Assembly (NCBI RefSeq): GCF_010686655.1
Contig: NZ_JAAGVY010000001.1
Location: 186,001-250,000, forward strand
From: Cryomorpha ignava
GTDB taxonomy: Bacteria; Bacteroidota; Bacteroidia; Flavobacteriales_D; Cryomorphaceae
Direction of reading: 5' to 3'
DNA length: 64,000 nucleotides
A program made the position numbers and the translations under genes. Positions 8,256-18,545 of the stretch are shown here, piece by piece. The stretch's first letter is position 1; each line of letters begins with the position of its first letter. The notes under the pieces were generated by a model. That model searched no databases, was not told the origin of the DNA, and was given only the letters and a program-made list of their open reading frames with translations.

Positions 8256-9600
8256 AAGTGCCTTTTTTTGCAGCAATTGCGGATTTGAATCTGCAAAGTG
8301 GCAAGGAAAATGCCCTTCATGCAATGAATGGAATACTTTTGTAGAAGAAACAGTTAGAAAATCGACTGGCAGCAAAACCGTGCTCAGCAAACGGACGCAG
8401 CAAAAGCCGGTACGGATTACAGATGTAGAAGCAAAAACACACGAGCGCGGTGCCATAAGCGACTCAGAACTCAATCGCGTACTTGGTGGTGGCCTTGTTC
8501 CAGGATCAATGATTCTTGTTGCAGGAGAACCCGGAATTGGTAAATCAACCCTTATGCTACAAGTCGCAATGCGCCACCAGGGCGGCAAGGTTCTTTATGT
8601 ATCTGGAGAGGAGAGCAGCGAACAAATTACCCACCGCGCGAGAAGACTTGGCGGACTAAATGAAGAGTGTTTCATTATGACCGTTACCGATCCTGAGGCG
8701 ATTATCAACGAAGCAAATAATCTGCAACCCGAGTTTATTGTTGTTGACTCGGCTCAAACACTCAATGCTGAATGGCTTGAATCTTCGCCTGGATCTATCA
8801 GCCAAATTAAAGAAAGTACAGCTTCATTGATGCGTTTTGCAAAAGAATCAGGAACGAGTATTTTTCTGATTGGTCACATTACTAAAGATGGCGCCATTGC
8901 GGGGCCTAAAGTTTTGGAGCACATGGTTGATACCGTTATTATTTTCGAAGGCGACCAGCAACACCTTTTTAGATTATTGCGCTGCACCAAAAACAGGTTT
9001 GGCTCTACCAACGAATTGGGTATTTACCGCATGGAAAGCTCGGGACTAACTGTGGTTGACAATCCTTCAGAACTTCTTTTAAGCGGTCAAACTGGAAATC
9101 TTAGCGGCTCTGCAACTGCAGCTATTGTAGAAGGAATAAGACCCTTAATGATTGAAGTGCAGGCGCTTGTAAGCTCCGCTGTATATGGCACTCCGCAGCG
9201 ATCGGCTACTGGTTTTGATGTGCGCAGGCTTCACATGTTGCTTGCCGTTCTAGAAAAGAGGTGCGGTTTTAGACTAGGCGCCAAGGACGTATTTCTCAAT
9301 ATAGCCGGTGGCCTTAAAGTAAACGATCCCTCAATAGATTTGGCCGTTGTTGCCGCTGTACTTTCATCAAGCGAAGACCTAACTATTCCCGGCGATGTAT
9401 GCTTTTCAGCAGAAGTAGGTCTTTCGGGTGAAATAAGGCCTGTAACCCGTATTGAACAACGAATAAATGAGGCATCCAAGCTCGGTATTAAGCGTATTTT
9501 TATTTCGGAGCATCACCGCGATATCAAAAAAAACCTTACCGACATTGAAATTATTCAAGTAGGTAAGGTTCAAGATGTATTAAGAAATATGTTTGGCTAA
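8242..9600 (+). CDS. radA: DNA repair protein RadA
   Basis: RadA/Sms is a RecA-like ATPase that drives branch migration in recombination. Domains in order: C4 zinc finger (CSNCGFESAKWQGKCPSC, about residues 9-26), RecA core with Walker A GEPGIGKST, the RadA signature KNRFGS, and a C-terminal Lon-protease-like domain. The 452-residue length is standard. The start at 8242 overlaps rfaE2. Confidence 0.97.
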   Translation: MAKLKSAFFCSNCGFESAKWQGKCPSCNEWNTFVEETVRKSTGSKTVLSKRTQQKPVRITDVEAKTHERGAISDSELNRVLGGGLVPGSMILVAGEPGIGKSTLMLQVAMRHQGGKVLYVSGEESSEQITHRARRLGGLNEECFIMTVTDPEAIINEANNLQPEFIVVDSAQTLNAEWLESSPGSISQIKESTASLMRFAKESGTSIFLIGHITKDGAIAGPKVLEHMVDTVIIFEGDQQHLFRLLRCTKNRFGSTNELGIYRMESSGLTVVDNPSELLLSGQTGNLSGSATAAIVEGIRPLMIEVQALVSSAVYGTPQRSATGFDVRRLHMLLAVLEKRCGFRLGAKDVFLNIAGGLKVNDPSIDLAVVAAVLSSSEDLTIPGDVCFSAEVGLSGEIRPVTRIEQRINEASKLGIKRIFISEHHRDIKKNLTDIEIIQVGKVQDVLRNMFG

Positions 9601-9615
9601 GCCAAAACCGGTTTA

Positions 9616-10617
9616 TTACTTATTCTCTTCCGGTGCCACTTCATCGGCTTGAATTGCATCAAAAAGCTCATCAAGTTTCGGTGATAAAATAACTTCTATT
9701 CGTCGATTCTTAGCCTTATTTGCAGGATCTACTGGTTGGTACTGGCTTCGACCGGCTGCGGTGAGCAAACGCGGGTCGATATCTGAGTTTTCAGTCATTA
9801 GTTTTATAACCGAAGTAGCTCTAAGCACACTTAAATCCCAGTTATTTCGCGGATATGTAGTTCGGCTAAATTCATCTGTATCGGTATGACCTTCTACCAT
9901 GATATGCAAATCATCATTGCCTTGGATGGCTCTTGCCAAATCTATTACCGCCTGCTTCCCTTTTTGGTCTATTTCAGTACTTCCTGTTGCAAAAAGCAGC
10001 TGTGCTTCCATACTCACGTACACGCGGCCATTTCGTTTTTCTACAGTAATCCCTTTCCCTTCAAATCCAAGAAGCGCTTTTGACACACTCGCACGCAACG
10101 CCTGCATTGCAGAATCTTTACGCTGAATCATCTGTCGTAACTGAGTGAGTTTCTGCTCTCTGTCCTGCAGTTCTTCTTCTTTAGAATTTAAAGTACTTTC
10201 AAGTTCATTCAAGGCATCTTCCTTAGCCAGCAACCTCACTCTTAATTCTTCAAGTTCAGCCATCAGCGTGTTTTTTTCGCGCTCGGAACCTGCATTGAGA
10301 CTTGCTGATTTACTCAAAAGTTCGTCATTTAAAGCATTAATTTTGTCGTACTGCTTCCGCAAAATGCGCAGTGAATTACCCATTACGGCAGTATCGCTTT
10401 TCAAGGCTTCGATCTTTTTTTCGGCAACAGTATATTTCGAATCAAATTCGTTGAGCCTGGTCTCAAAGACCTCTGCATTAGCTCTTAATTGTTTATTCTC
10501 AGCTTCACACGCTTCCTGCTTGTTTTTAACATCAGTAAATTGACGATTGGGAACGCACGAATAAAGAACCGTTGCAACACAAGCCGCTGAGAGGAGAACT
10601 GTTATATTATTTTTCAT
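9616..10617 (-). CDS. OmpA-family peptidoglycan-binding lipoprotein with coiled coil
   Basis: The protein has 333 residues: signal peptide with lipobox ATVLYSC, a long predicted coiled coil (about 35-175) rich in Glu, Leu and Lys, then a C-terminal OmpA-like domain (about 195-315). The peptidoglycan-binding residues are visible in VEGHTDTDEF, the NNWDLSVLRA segment and AKNRRIEVIL. It should anchor the outer membrane to the cell wall. It converges on radA with a 15-base gap and no clear terminator. Confidence 0.9.
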   Translation of the reverse strand: MKNNITVLLSAACVATVLYSCVPNRQFTDVKNKQEACEAENKQLRANAEVFETRLNEFDSKYTVAEKKIEALKSDTAVMGNSLRILRKQYDKINALNDELLSKSASLNAGSEREKNTLMAELEELRVRLLAKEDALNELESTLNSKEEELQDREQKLTQLRQMIQRKDSAMQALRASVSKALLGFEGKGITVEKRNGRVYVSMEAQLLFATGSTEIDQKGKQAVIDLARAIQGNDDLHIMVEGHTDTDEFSRTTYPRNNWDLSVLRATSVIKLMTENSDIDPRLLTAAGRSQYQPVDPANKAKNRRIEVILSPKLDELFDAIQADEVAPEENK

Positions 10618-10720
10618 AATCTTTCAAATCATTTCATTTCTAACTACAAATTTGATACCTTTTGTCTTTAATACAATGAGTTAAGGTAACAATTTGTTCA
10701 CATAATAAGTATCATAACAT

Positions 10721-11428
10721 ATGGCAACACTAAATGACAATTGGTTTCTTGAGCCGGTGTTTGACTTTGAATACAAGTCTTACGAGGTGTTGGGGTACAC
10801 TCAGTTCTTAAACAATCACTTCTCTCAGTGGGAGTTTTATCCCTATATAGATAAGCTAATGAAGCGAATAGCCGAATTAAGCACATACAGCAAAGCAAAA
10901 GTTTCGCTGGAAGAAAAGCTTGAGAGAGATATCGATTCTATCGATCTAAAAAATCAGAAAATTGTAAAGCGCCCGGTAGAAGATAGAAAAGGTGTAATAG
11001 CAGAACTGCAGGAGATTATTCAATTTGCCGATATTCATCTCAACAAATGCTTTACACAAGCTCATAGTGAACTTGAAACAGCTATAAAAGAAATTGAAAT
11101 TACCCAACTTGGAATAAGCGATTCGCACGAGGATCATGGATTGCTTCTTTTTAGAAATTGCAATCAAACCAGAATATACTCATATGATTTACGTATGATC
11201 ATGCGTCCCGGAAATACAGATGTCTATAAAGATGTAAAAACAATTTTTTTAGATGAAGTCAATACCGGAATACTCACAAACTTCAATGATTTAAAGTGGA
11301 ATATAATAAGAAACTCCACGAGAGATCTAGGCACCAATGCCTTTTTAGTGGAGAGCAATACGGCTGTTCCTCATTTTGAAATGTTACTGCCAATAGTAAA
11401 AAACTACCTTATTGCGCGAGTCCGCTAG
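10721..11428 (+). CDS. Conserved hypothetical protein
   Basis: The 235-residue soluble protein (start MATLNDNWFLEPVFDFEYKS) has no signal peptide, no membrane helix and a helical, charged middle. I do not recognise a domain; the overall look is of a cytoplasmic Bacteroidota-specific family. It is divergent from the OmpA lipoprotein, and its 3' end overlaps the convergent peptide-binding lipoprotein gene by 20 bases. The codon use looks normal. Confidence 0.7.
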   Translation: MATLNDNWFLEPVFDFEYKSYEVLGYTQFLNNHFSQWEFYPYIDKLMKRIAELSTYSKAKVSLEEKLERDIDSIDLKNQKIVKRPVEDRKGVIAELQEIIQFADIHLNKCFTQAHSELETAIKEIEITQLGISDSHEDHGLLLFRNCNQTRIYSYDLRMIMRPGNTDVYKDVKTIFLDEVNTGILTNFNDLKWNIIRNSTRDLGTNAFLVESNTAVPHFEMLLPIVKNYLIARVR

Positions 11429-13166
11429 TTATATTTTTCGCAAAATAAACTTTGCTTAAGTCGAGCACTCCGATACCGCTATAATCCAAATTGCGCACCC
11501 TATTATTTACCAGCCACACCCATTTTTCATAATAGAGAGGTGCTACCACCGCCTGATTCATAAGCTCCTGATCAGCATGCCAATAGTCTGAATACCTCAC
11601 TTTTTCATCACGTTCACGTAGAGAAGCTTCAAAATATTTATCAAACTCGGGATCCTTAAAACGTACGGTATTCAAAAACGAAGCCTTTACAGAATCTTCA
11701 GGCACCAACTTACCGTGAAATAGACGAAGAAAATTTTCAGGATCTGCATAATCACCAATCCATCCATCACGCCAAAATCCTACTTGCCCGCTTTCTATCT
11801 GCTCATAGTGCAGGCTTCTAGGCAATACAGCAATCTCTACCGTTATATTAAGCACCCTAGTAAGCATTCGCTGTACAGCGTCTGCAACTTCTATTACAGT
11901 GCTGCTCCCATCGTTTATTTGTAGCGTCAACACCGGGAAGTCTTTGCCCCCTTCATATCCGGCTTCCGCAAAAAGAGATCGTGCCAAGTCGGGGTTATAA
12001 GAAAATCCCACTACACTATCTGAAGGATACGCCGGCATAGCCACTGGAATAAAACCATGCGTAGCAGGCTCTCCGTAACCGTGCAGAATGCTGTCAACCA
12101 AAAATTCGCGGTCAATGGCGTAATTGATTGCTTTTCGCACCTTTACATCTTCAAAAATATCACTTCTATGTTGAAACCCATAATACTCTACCCGAAGACC
12201 AGGAATGGTAATAATGTGATAGTTTACATCCTTGTTACTTTCTTCCATCCTGTTTTTAAGTCCCGCAATGCTTCTAAATGGAACTTCTAAAATCAGATCA
12301 AGGTTTCCTTCAAGCAATAAATTCAGCTGCTTTATTTCGTTTTCAATAAAATTACACCTGATAGCATCCAGATATGGAAGGGTATTGCCGCTTTCATCTT
12401 TTCGCCAGTACTTTTTATTGCGTTCCAGAATAACCACTTCGTTTATTTTAATGGAACGCGCCTTAAAAGGCCCGGTGCCAATGCACCACATGTCAATATC
12501 ATCTTTGTATTCATAAAACTCTTTTGGAAAAATCCAACCGCAAGGGTGAGTAAGAATAGATGAGAAAATAGGCGCAGGATATTCCAGTTCTATCTGTAGC
12601 GTGTAATCGTCTATAACTCTAAGACCTTCCACACTTCCAGGCTGCCCGGAATCATAATGGCTTCGTGCTCCTTTAATTAGGTCGACCACAAAGGCGTACA
12701 ATTGATTTCTAGGCGACGGCTCACAGAGCTTCGTAAAACAATAAATTACATCGGCAGCTAAAACCTCACGCCCTTTTCCCCCTTTAAATACTTCGTCGTC
12801 ATGAAAATATATCCCTTTGCGCAATTTAAAAGTATAAATTAGTCCATCAGGGCTTACTGTATAACTCTCTGCGAGTGCCGGTTCAATTTTTTTTGTCTCC
12901 GGGTCAAGGCACAGCAATCCCTCATACACCTGATTCATGAGATTTGTGGCAGATGCATCGACAATATTATGCGGAAAAATACTCCGCATATTATTTGTAA
13001 TATTCATTCTGAACAAGCCGCCAATCTCCATATCTGCACTGCTTGTGCGGACAGTCTTTTCGGGACGAGAGGTTCCGGTACAACCAGTTATGATTGTGCC
13101 AAAATAAGAAACGACAATAAAGATTGAGAATAAGCGAATATGTTTCAGAGTGAGATTGTGTTTCAT
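11409..13166 (-). CDS. ABC transporter peptide-binding lipoprotein (SBP family 5)
   Basis: This is an extracytoplasmic oligopeptide/nickel-type binding protein, 585 residues from the ATG at 13166 (MKHNLTLKHIRLF). That start gives a signal peptide with lipobox IITGC; the longer frame to 13262 would overlap xth by about 95 bases. Family hallmarks are PEKTVRTS-type linker, EPALAESYTVSPDGLIYTF, VRKAINYAIDREFLV and YADPENFLRLFHG. No permease or ATPase genes lie beside it. The ATG starts one base after the xth stop, so the pair is likely transcribed together. Confidence 0.9.
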   Translation of the reverse strand: MKHNLTLKHIRLFSIFIVVSYFGTIITGCTGTSRPEKTVRTSSADMEIGGLFRMNITNNMRSIFPHNIVDASATNLMNQVYEGLLCLDPETKKIEPALAESYTVSPDGLIYTFKLRKGIYFHDDEVFKGGKGREVLAADVIYCFTKLCEPSPRNQLYAFVVDLIKGARSHYDSGQPGSVEGLRVIDDYTLQIELEYPAPIFSSILTHPCGWIFPKEFYEYKDDIDMWCIGTGPFKARSIKINEVVILERNKKYWRKDESGNTLPYLDAIRCNFIENEIKQLNLLLEGNLDLILEVPFRSIAGLKNRMEESNKDVNYHIITIPGLRVEYYGFQHRSDIFEDVKVRKAINYAIDREFLVDSILHGYGEPATHGFIPVAMPAYPSDSVVGFSYNPDLARSLFAEAGYEGGKDFPVLTLQINDGSSTVIEVADAVQRMLTRVLNITVEIAVLPRSLHYEQIESGQVGFWRDGWIGDYADPENFLRLFHGKLVPEDSVKASFLNTVRFKDPEFDKYFEASLRERDEKVRYSDYWHADQELMNQAVVAPLYYEKWVWLVNNRVRNLDYSGIGVLDLSKVYFAKNITSGLAQ

Positions 13167-13167
13167 T

Positions 13168-13938
13168 TTAAATATTAAGCTCAAGTAATACGGGACAGTG
13201 ATCGCTATGAAATGCATCAGATAAAATAGATGCATTGGATAGAGACGATTTAAGGTCTTCACTAATTAAGTGGTAATCTATTCGCCATCCCAAATTCTTT
13301 TTTCTGGCACTAAAACGATAAGTCCACCATGTATATTTATGCGGCTCTTCATGCGAAACGCGGAACGAATCTACAAAACCCTTTTCAAGAAATTGCGATA
13401 CCCACGCTCTTTCTTCAGGTAAAAATCCGCTTGAGTTTTTATTAGACACAGGATTGTGAATATCTATTGCTTTATGACAAATATTGTAGTCGCCCGAAAT
13501 AACCAACTTAGGACGCTCACGGATTAATTCGTCGGCAAAAGTGTTGAAATCATTTAAAAATTCCATTTTAAATTCCTGACGGTGATCGCCGCTGCTACCG
13601 GAAGGAAAATACGTGCTTATTACCGTAAGGTTTCCAAAATCTGCTCTTAAAACCCGACCTTCGCTGTCATATTTTTCGATTCCGCAGCCCGCTTTGAGAA
13701 AATCTGCTTTCTGTTTTGAGAAAATAGCTACACCCGAATATCCCGGTTTTTCGGCACTGTGAAAATAACTATTGTAGCCCAAGGCCTCAAAAGCTGCCGA
13801 ATCTATTTGCTCTGGCTTGGCTTTGGTTTCCTGAACAAGAAATATATCTGGATTTTCTGCTTCTAGCCACTCCAAAAGACCCTTTTTAATGGCTGCTCTG
13901 ATGCCATTTACATTGTATGATATAATTTTAAGCTTCAA
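13168..13938 (-). CDS. xth: Exodeoxyribonuclease III
   Basis: ExoIII is an apurinic/apyrimidinic endonuclease and 3'-5' exonuclease of base-excision repair. The 256 residues contain IISYNVNGIRAAIKKG at the start, LVQETKAK (metal-binding Glu), VISGDYNICHKAIDIHNP and the terminal catalytic HSDHCPVLLEL. The only in-frame initiator at the right place is TTG at 13938; no ATG or GTG exists upstream before the frame ends. It directly precedes the binding-protein gene. Confidence 0.95.
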   Translation of the reverse strand: MKLKIISYNVNGIRAAIKKGLLEWLEAENPDIFLVQETKAKPEQIDSAAFEALGYNSYFHSAEKPGYSGVAIFSKQKADFLKAGCGIEKYDSEGRVLRADFGNLTVISTYFPSGSSGDHRQEFKMEFLNDFNTFADELIRERPKLVISGDYNICHKAIDIHNPVSNKNSSGFLPEERAWVSQFLEKGFVDSFRVSHEEPHKYTWWTYRFSARKKNLGWRIDYHLISEDLKSSLSNASILSDAFHSDHCPVLLELNI

Positions 13939-14020
13939 ATTACGTATTGTTACAGCGGCATTTCTATGTTACAGTTTATTTAAAGTGCATTGAAAGTAAA
14001 ACGCCACATGATTTAACAGT

Positions 14021-14051
14021 TTGAAAAGCTTCAAATTTAAAAGAATCTTTG
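14021..14051 (+). promoter_or_regulatory. Promoter of the large outer-membrane protein gene
   Basis: TTG (14021-14023), 20 bases, then AATCTTTG (14044-14051) resembles the -33/-7 pair with one mismatch. The likely ATG at 14060 lies only nine bases after the box, implying a very short leader. Confidence 0.5.
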
Positions 14052-14059
14052 CACCTCTC

Positions 14060-17000
14060 ATGCATATTCCCTCAAAAGGATGCGCAACCATAATTACATT
14101 GCTTATAGTGAGCGGTTTTGGTGCTGGAAAAACCGCTGCACAGGATTTGAGCTCGCTGAGAACCAAAACGTTTACGCTCGGTTCAGATACCGTCGTGCTC
14201 GACTCAATGATAATCGCAGAGGAGTCGTTTAGCTTGTACTATACAGATTCAACCATTGTGCATGCCGATGATTATTTTCTTGATCCCGTTTATGCACTCT
14301 TTTTCTGGAAAGGAGCCAATACGGATAAACCCGTAACTGCCACCTATCGCGTATTGGCCATAGACCTACTGAAACCTTACCGAAGGCGAACTGCTGATAT
14401 TATTCAGCCGGAATCTGACTACCTAATCAATCCACAAACCTATCGACCGCAAATTGGTCAGGAATCTGTTTTTGGCTCAACTAAACTCAATAAAACCGGA
14501 AGCATTTCGCGTGGTATCGGTTTTGGAAACAATCAGGACTTAACAGTAAACAGTACCTTAAGCTTGCAGCTAAATGGCCAGCTAACCGATAATATAAGTG
14601 TATTGGCTTCCGTAACGGACGATAATATTCCAATTCAACCCGAAGGAAACACAGCGCAACTACAGGAATTTGATCAGGTATTTATACAGCTGTATACTGA
14701 TAAGGCAAAATTGATTGTCGGTGATTTCATTCTTCAGAAACCACGCGGATATTTTACCAATTACTTCAAGAGAGCGCAGGGAGCCAGTTTTTCAACTGAA
14801 TTCCCGGTTCAAGAAAATGCTGATCTTAAAGTTTTTACGCAAACCAGCGCAGCGCTGTCAAAAGGGAAGTTTGCACGATATATTAAACAGGGTGAAGAGG
14901 GAAATCAAGGGCCATATCGCTTGCGCGGAAATAACGGCGAGAACTTTATTATCGTTCTGGCGGGTACAGAAAAGGTATATATAGATGGCCGCGAGATGCA
15001 ACGGGGTCAGGAAAATGATTATACGATAGACTATAATACAGCCGAGGTAACATTTACAGCCAATCAATTTATCAATAAAGACAAACGAATAGTGGTTGAG
15101 TTTCAGTATTCTGATGCGAATTACGTGCGCAGTATGATTCAAACCTCTTCGGGAGTAGAAACTGAAAAATATACAGCTTACGTGAATTTTTATTCAGAAC
15201 AAGATGCTAAAAATCAATCGCTTCAACAAGATTTAGATGAAGACGACAAGCGAATTCTCGATGCTGTAGGCGATAATATTAATGAAGCAGTGGCACCAAA
15301 TTATTTTGGCATCGATCAATTTAATAATGACCAGGTGTTGTATCAACTCCGTGACAGTCTTGGATACGACACGGTATTTGTTCGTGTAACCGAATCTGTG
15401 CCGAACATTTATCGTGTAAACTATAGCGAAGTAGGCGATGGAAACGGCGACTATATTCAAAATGGATTTGATGCTACCGGGCGTATTTTTTTGTGGGTTG
15501 CACCCGATACGCTTAGCGGAGAAATTATCAGGCAGGGAAATTACGCACCCGTTCGTTTGCTCGCTGCACCGCAAAAGAGCCAAATACTAATGGCCGGTGG
15601 AACGTATAAGTTTTCTGAACGGACAGATGCCATGGTAGAACTTGGATTTACTAACAATGACCTAAATACATTTTCTGAAAAAGGAAACGCCGATAATTAC
15701 AGTCATGGAATAACAGCTAGCGCAAGGCATGTGCAACCACTTTCAGAAAAGGAAAATCCGCTTTCACTCGTAGGAAGGGTCATGTTTGAATCGATCGGAA
15801 ACAATTTTCAACCTATTGAGCCCTATCGCTCAGTTGAGTTTAATAGAAATTGGAATCTCAATCCAATTCTGGCGGGCGAAGATCAAAATTTGGTTAGTGG
15901 TGGAATAGGGCTGGAAAAACCAACCCTTTACAAGGTAAACTACACCCTAAATCGTTTTGACGCGGGAAATACGTATACCGGAATAAAAAATGAACTGAAT
16001 GCCAATGCAGAATTAGAAGGTTTTAAAGTGCTTTTCGACGGAAGTATTCTAGAAACCTCCGGAATTGAAAAAACCAGATTTAGCAGACATAAAGCCTTGG
16101 TTGAAAAACGTGTTTGGATTACAAAAGTTGGATTTACAGATGAACGCGAAGACAATCAAAGATTTGTGGCAGAAACGGATAGCCTTTCGGTGAATTCGTA
16201 TAAATTTTACGACTGGCAATTTTACCTTACCAATCCGGATACTTCGAAAGTAGGATACCGGATTTATTACCGCGAAAGAGATGACTTTGCTTCTCAGAAT
16301 AATGACTTAAATCAAAGTACCCATGCCACTCAATACGGAGTGGATCTTTCACTTGTGCAAAATCCTAAAAATCAATTTAAGGCCACGGTATCAAACAGAG
16401 AGTTGACAATTGTTGATTCGGAACTAACTGCAGAGACGCCCGAAAGCACGCTACTAGGCAGACTGGAGCACAACCTTCGTATCTTTAAAAATACAATCGT
16501 TTCGAATATATACTACGAAATTGGTTCGGGACTTGAACGGCGTCAAGAATTTATTTACTTGCAAGACCCTACCGGGCAGGGGCCATACACATGGATTGAT
16601 TACAATGCCGATAATATAAAAGATCTCAACGAATTTGAATTGGCTAGACCCGAAGATGGCGATCGCTACATTCGCGTTTTTACACCTACAGACACCTATG
16701 TGCGCGCTTACTCCAATCAGTTTTCACAATCGCTCAACCTCAACCCGGTGGGGCTCTGGATTAATAAGGACGGCATTTTAAAAGTACTTGCACGATTTAG
16801 CAACCAAACGGCTTTTCGAATTCAGCGCAAAACCCGTTTGGAAGAAAGTGCAGATCGGTTTAATCCTTTTCTAAGCTCTTTTGGAGACTCCACACTAATA
16901 TCGCAATCTTCGAGTATTCGAAATACTTTTTTCTATAACCGCAGCAGCAGTAAGTTTGGTGTAGACTACACGTACAGCGATCAATTCAGCAAAAATCCGC

Positions 17001-17551
17001 TCACCTCCGGATTTGAAGAGCGCAAAAGTTTGGCGCATATTCTTCGTTTAAGGTATAATTTCAGTTCAAAATATGGAATAATTCTGGAGCAGGAAGTAGG
17101 CGATAAAGAAAGTGCAAGCGACATTATAGATGGAAGAAATTATGCTATAGACTATTTCAGTCTAAAGCAAACACTTACTTATCAGCCCGGTACAGCTTTT
17201 CGCGTAAGCCTTACCAATACGTTTTCACAAAAAAACAACAGTGTTGCTCTGGGTGGAGAAGAAGCAGAATTGCTAGACCTCGGGCTTGATTTCAGGCTTA
17301 GTAAAGTTGAATCTGGAACCATGTTTGCCCAAATAAATGTGATCTCGATAAATTATACGGGCGATGTAAACAACAGTATTTCTTACCAAATGCTCGACGG
17401 ATTGCAAGACGGCACAAACATAACCTGGGGTGCAGGCGTGCAGCGCAATCTGGGCAAAAATCTTCAGCTAAGCATCAGTTACAACGGCAGAAAGTCTGAA
17501 GAGGTGAAATCAATTCACACCGGCAATATGCAGGTGCGCGCATTTTTCTAA
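14060..17551 (+). CDS. Large predicted outer-membrane beta-barrel protein
   Basis: From the ATG at 14060 (MHIPSKGC) the protein has 1163 residues with an N-terminal signal peptide ending near AAQDLSS. A TTG at 14021 would add a charged stretch and overlaps the promoter. The chain is almost entirely beta-strand-like, with alternating polar and aromatic residues over the last 600 positions, and ends in Phe-Phe, as outer-membrane barrels often do. A conserved-looking segment GSISRGIGFGNNQDLTVNS is followed by strands that vaguely recall SprA-type translocon proteins, but I see no certain family. It stands alone, convergent with a coiled-coil membrane protein. Confidence 0.72.
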   Translation: MHIPSKGCATIITLLIVSGFGAGKTAAQDLSSLRTKTFTLGSDTVVLDSMIIAEESFSLYYTDSTIVHADDYFLDPVYALFFWKGANTDKPVTATYRVLAIDLLKPYRRRTADIIQPESDYLINPQTYRPQIGQESVFGSTKLNKTGSISRGIGFGNNQDLTVNSTLSLQLNGQLTDNISVLASVTDDNIPIQPEGNTAQLQEFDQVFIQLYTDKAKLIVGDFILQKPRGYFTNYFKRAQGASFSTEFPVQENADLKVFTQTSAALSKGKFARYIKQGEEGNQGPYRLRGNNGENFIIVLAGTEKVYIDGREMQRGQENDYTIDYNTAEVTFTANQFINKDKRIVVEFQYSDANYVRSMIQTSSGVETEKYTAYVNFYSEQDAKNQSLQQDLDEDDKRILDAVGDNINEAVAPNYFGIDQFNNDQVLYQLRDSLGYDTVFVRVTESVPNIYRVNYSEVGDGNGDYIQNGFDATGRIFLWVAPDTLSGEIIRQGNYAPVRLLAAPQKSQILMAGGTYKFSERTDAMVELGFTNNDLNTFSEKGNADNYSHGITASARHVQPLSEKENPLSLVGRVMFESIGNNFQPIEPYRSVEFNRNWNLNPILAGEDQNLVSGGIGLEKPTLYKVNYTLNRFDAGNTYTGIKNELNANAELEGFKVLFDGSILETSGIEKTRFSRHKALVEKRVWITKVGFTDEREDNQRFVAETDSLSVNSYKFYDWQFYLTNPDTSKVGYRIYYRERDDFASQNNDLNQSTHATQYGVDLSLVQNPKNQFKATVSNRELTIVDSELTAETPESTLLGRLEHNLRIFKNTIVSNIYYEIGSGLERRQEFIYLQDPTGQGPYTWIDYNADNIKDLNEFELARPEDGDRYIRVFTPTDTYVRAYSNQFSQSLNLNPVGLWINKDGILKVLARFSNQTAFRIQRKTRLEESADRFNPFLSSFGDSTLISQSSSIRNTFFYNRSSSKFGVDYTYSDQFSKNPLTSGFEERKSLAHILRLRYNFSSKYGIILEQEVGDKESASDIIDGRNYAIDYFSLKQTLTYQPGTAFRVSLTNTFSQKNNSVALGGEEAELLDLGLDFRLSKVESGTMFAQINVISINYTGDVNNSISYQMLDGLQDGTNITWGAGVQRNLGKNLQLSISYNGRKSEEVKSIHTGNMQVRAFF

Positions 17552-17552
17552 C

Positions 17553-18479
17553 CTATTTCAGGTCAAAATCTGCTTTCCCGATAAGGGTTCCAGCCTCGTA
17601 CATTTCTACAATATACTTTCCTGGTTGTAATTCGGCCTCCGCACTAACTGTGTAAAAAATGCAGAGCTCCATCGCCGCATTCTCATAATCAATTTGTCGT
17701 TTTACGCTGTATTTTCCACTTACACCGTTAAAGTCAAAGCGACTATCTTCTCCATCGTTGCTATCAAGCACAACGCCATCGGGAGATATAATCCGAAGAA
17801 AAATGTTCTTTTTGCCTTTCGGCGAAATGCGGTTCTCGCCTATTTCTGTACACGTTTTTATCAGTTCAGTTTTATTGGCACGGTTCACTTCAGTCTGGTT
17901 GCCATTATTTCGCACTCTTATACCCACACTGGTCATTCCATTGGCCTGAAGAATAGATCCTGTGGCAACAATTTGCTCCAAATCTTTCTTAGTTGTCTCA
18001 AGACTTTGAGCGCGCGTTTTGGTTTCAGAGAGCTCTTCGGCGAGAAACTGATTGTCTTTTTTAAGGTCGATATTCATCGTGTTTAGCGAATCTATCGTAA
18101 CCAGATAACCTTTCATGATATCACGTAAAGTACCAGCTTCCTTCTTCAATTTCGAAATAATGTAGGCATCGTCTTTATGCTTCTCCATTTGCTTAAGCAA
18201 TTCCTTAATCTGCTCTTGCTGACCCATAATCTCTGCGCTAAGGCGGTCGTTATTTACCGTTATCGTATCGTACTGAATCAGCATTTCCTGCAGATCGTTT
18301 TTAAGCTGCAACTGCTCTATTTCCAGACTGCTGATAGATTCTGTTTTTTCAACAACTTCGGTATGGCTGGTAAAATAAAGTATGCCAAACACTATGGTCA
18401 ACACAGCCAACACGGCAATAATTATAAGGTATTTCTTATTTGAATCTTTCTTTTCAGGAGTTACAGGCTTCTCAATCAT
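17553..18479 (-). CDS. Membrane-anchored coiled-coil protein
   Basis: The 308 residues comprise a short cytoplasmic Lys-rich head, one transmembrane helix (about 20-42), a long coiled coil (about 45-175) and a C-terminal beta-sandwich-like domain. The topology is that of an inner-membrane protein with a periplasmic coiled coil. I do not recognise the family; such proteins recur in Bacteroidota beside comF. It ends one base after the convergent outer-membrane protein gene, and its 5' end is divergent from comF. Confidence 0.7.
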   Translation of the reverse strand: MIEKPVTPEKKDSNKKYLIIIAVLAVLTIVFGILYFTSHTEVVEKTESISSLEIEQLQLKNDLQEMLIQYDTITVNNDRLSAEIMGQQEQIKELLKQMEKHKDDAYIISKLKKEAGTLRDIMKGYLVTIDSLNTMNIDLKKDNQFLAEELSETKTRAQSLETTKKDLEQIVATGSILQANGMTSVGIRVRNNGNQTEVNRANKTELIKTCTEIGENRISPKGKKNIFLRIISPDGVVLDSNDGEDSRFDFNGVSGKYSVKRQIDYENAAMELCIFYTVSAEAELQPGKYIVEMYEAGTLIGKADFDLK

Positions 18480-18545
18480 GCTAATTTTGTTTTATTAAAA
18501 TGGTTTCTTTCAACTAAAAGGGTAAATTTATGTAAATGCAATCAA

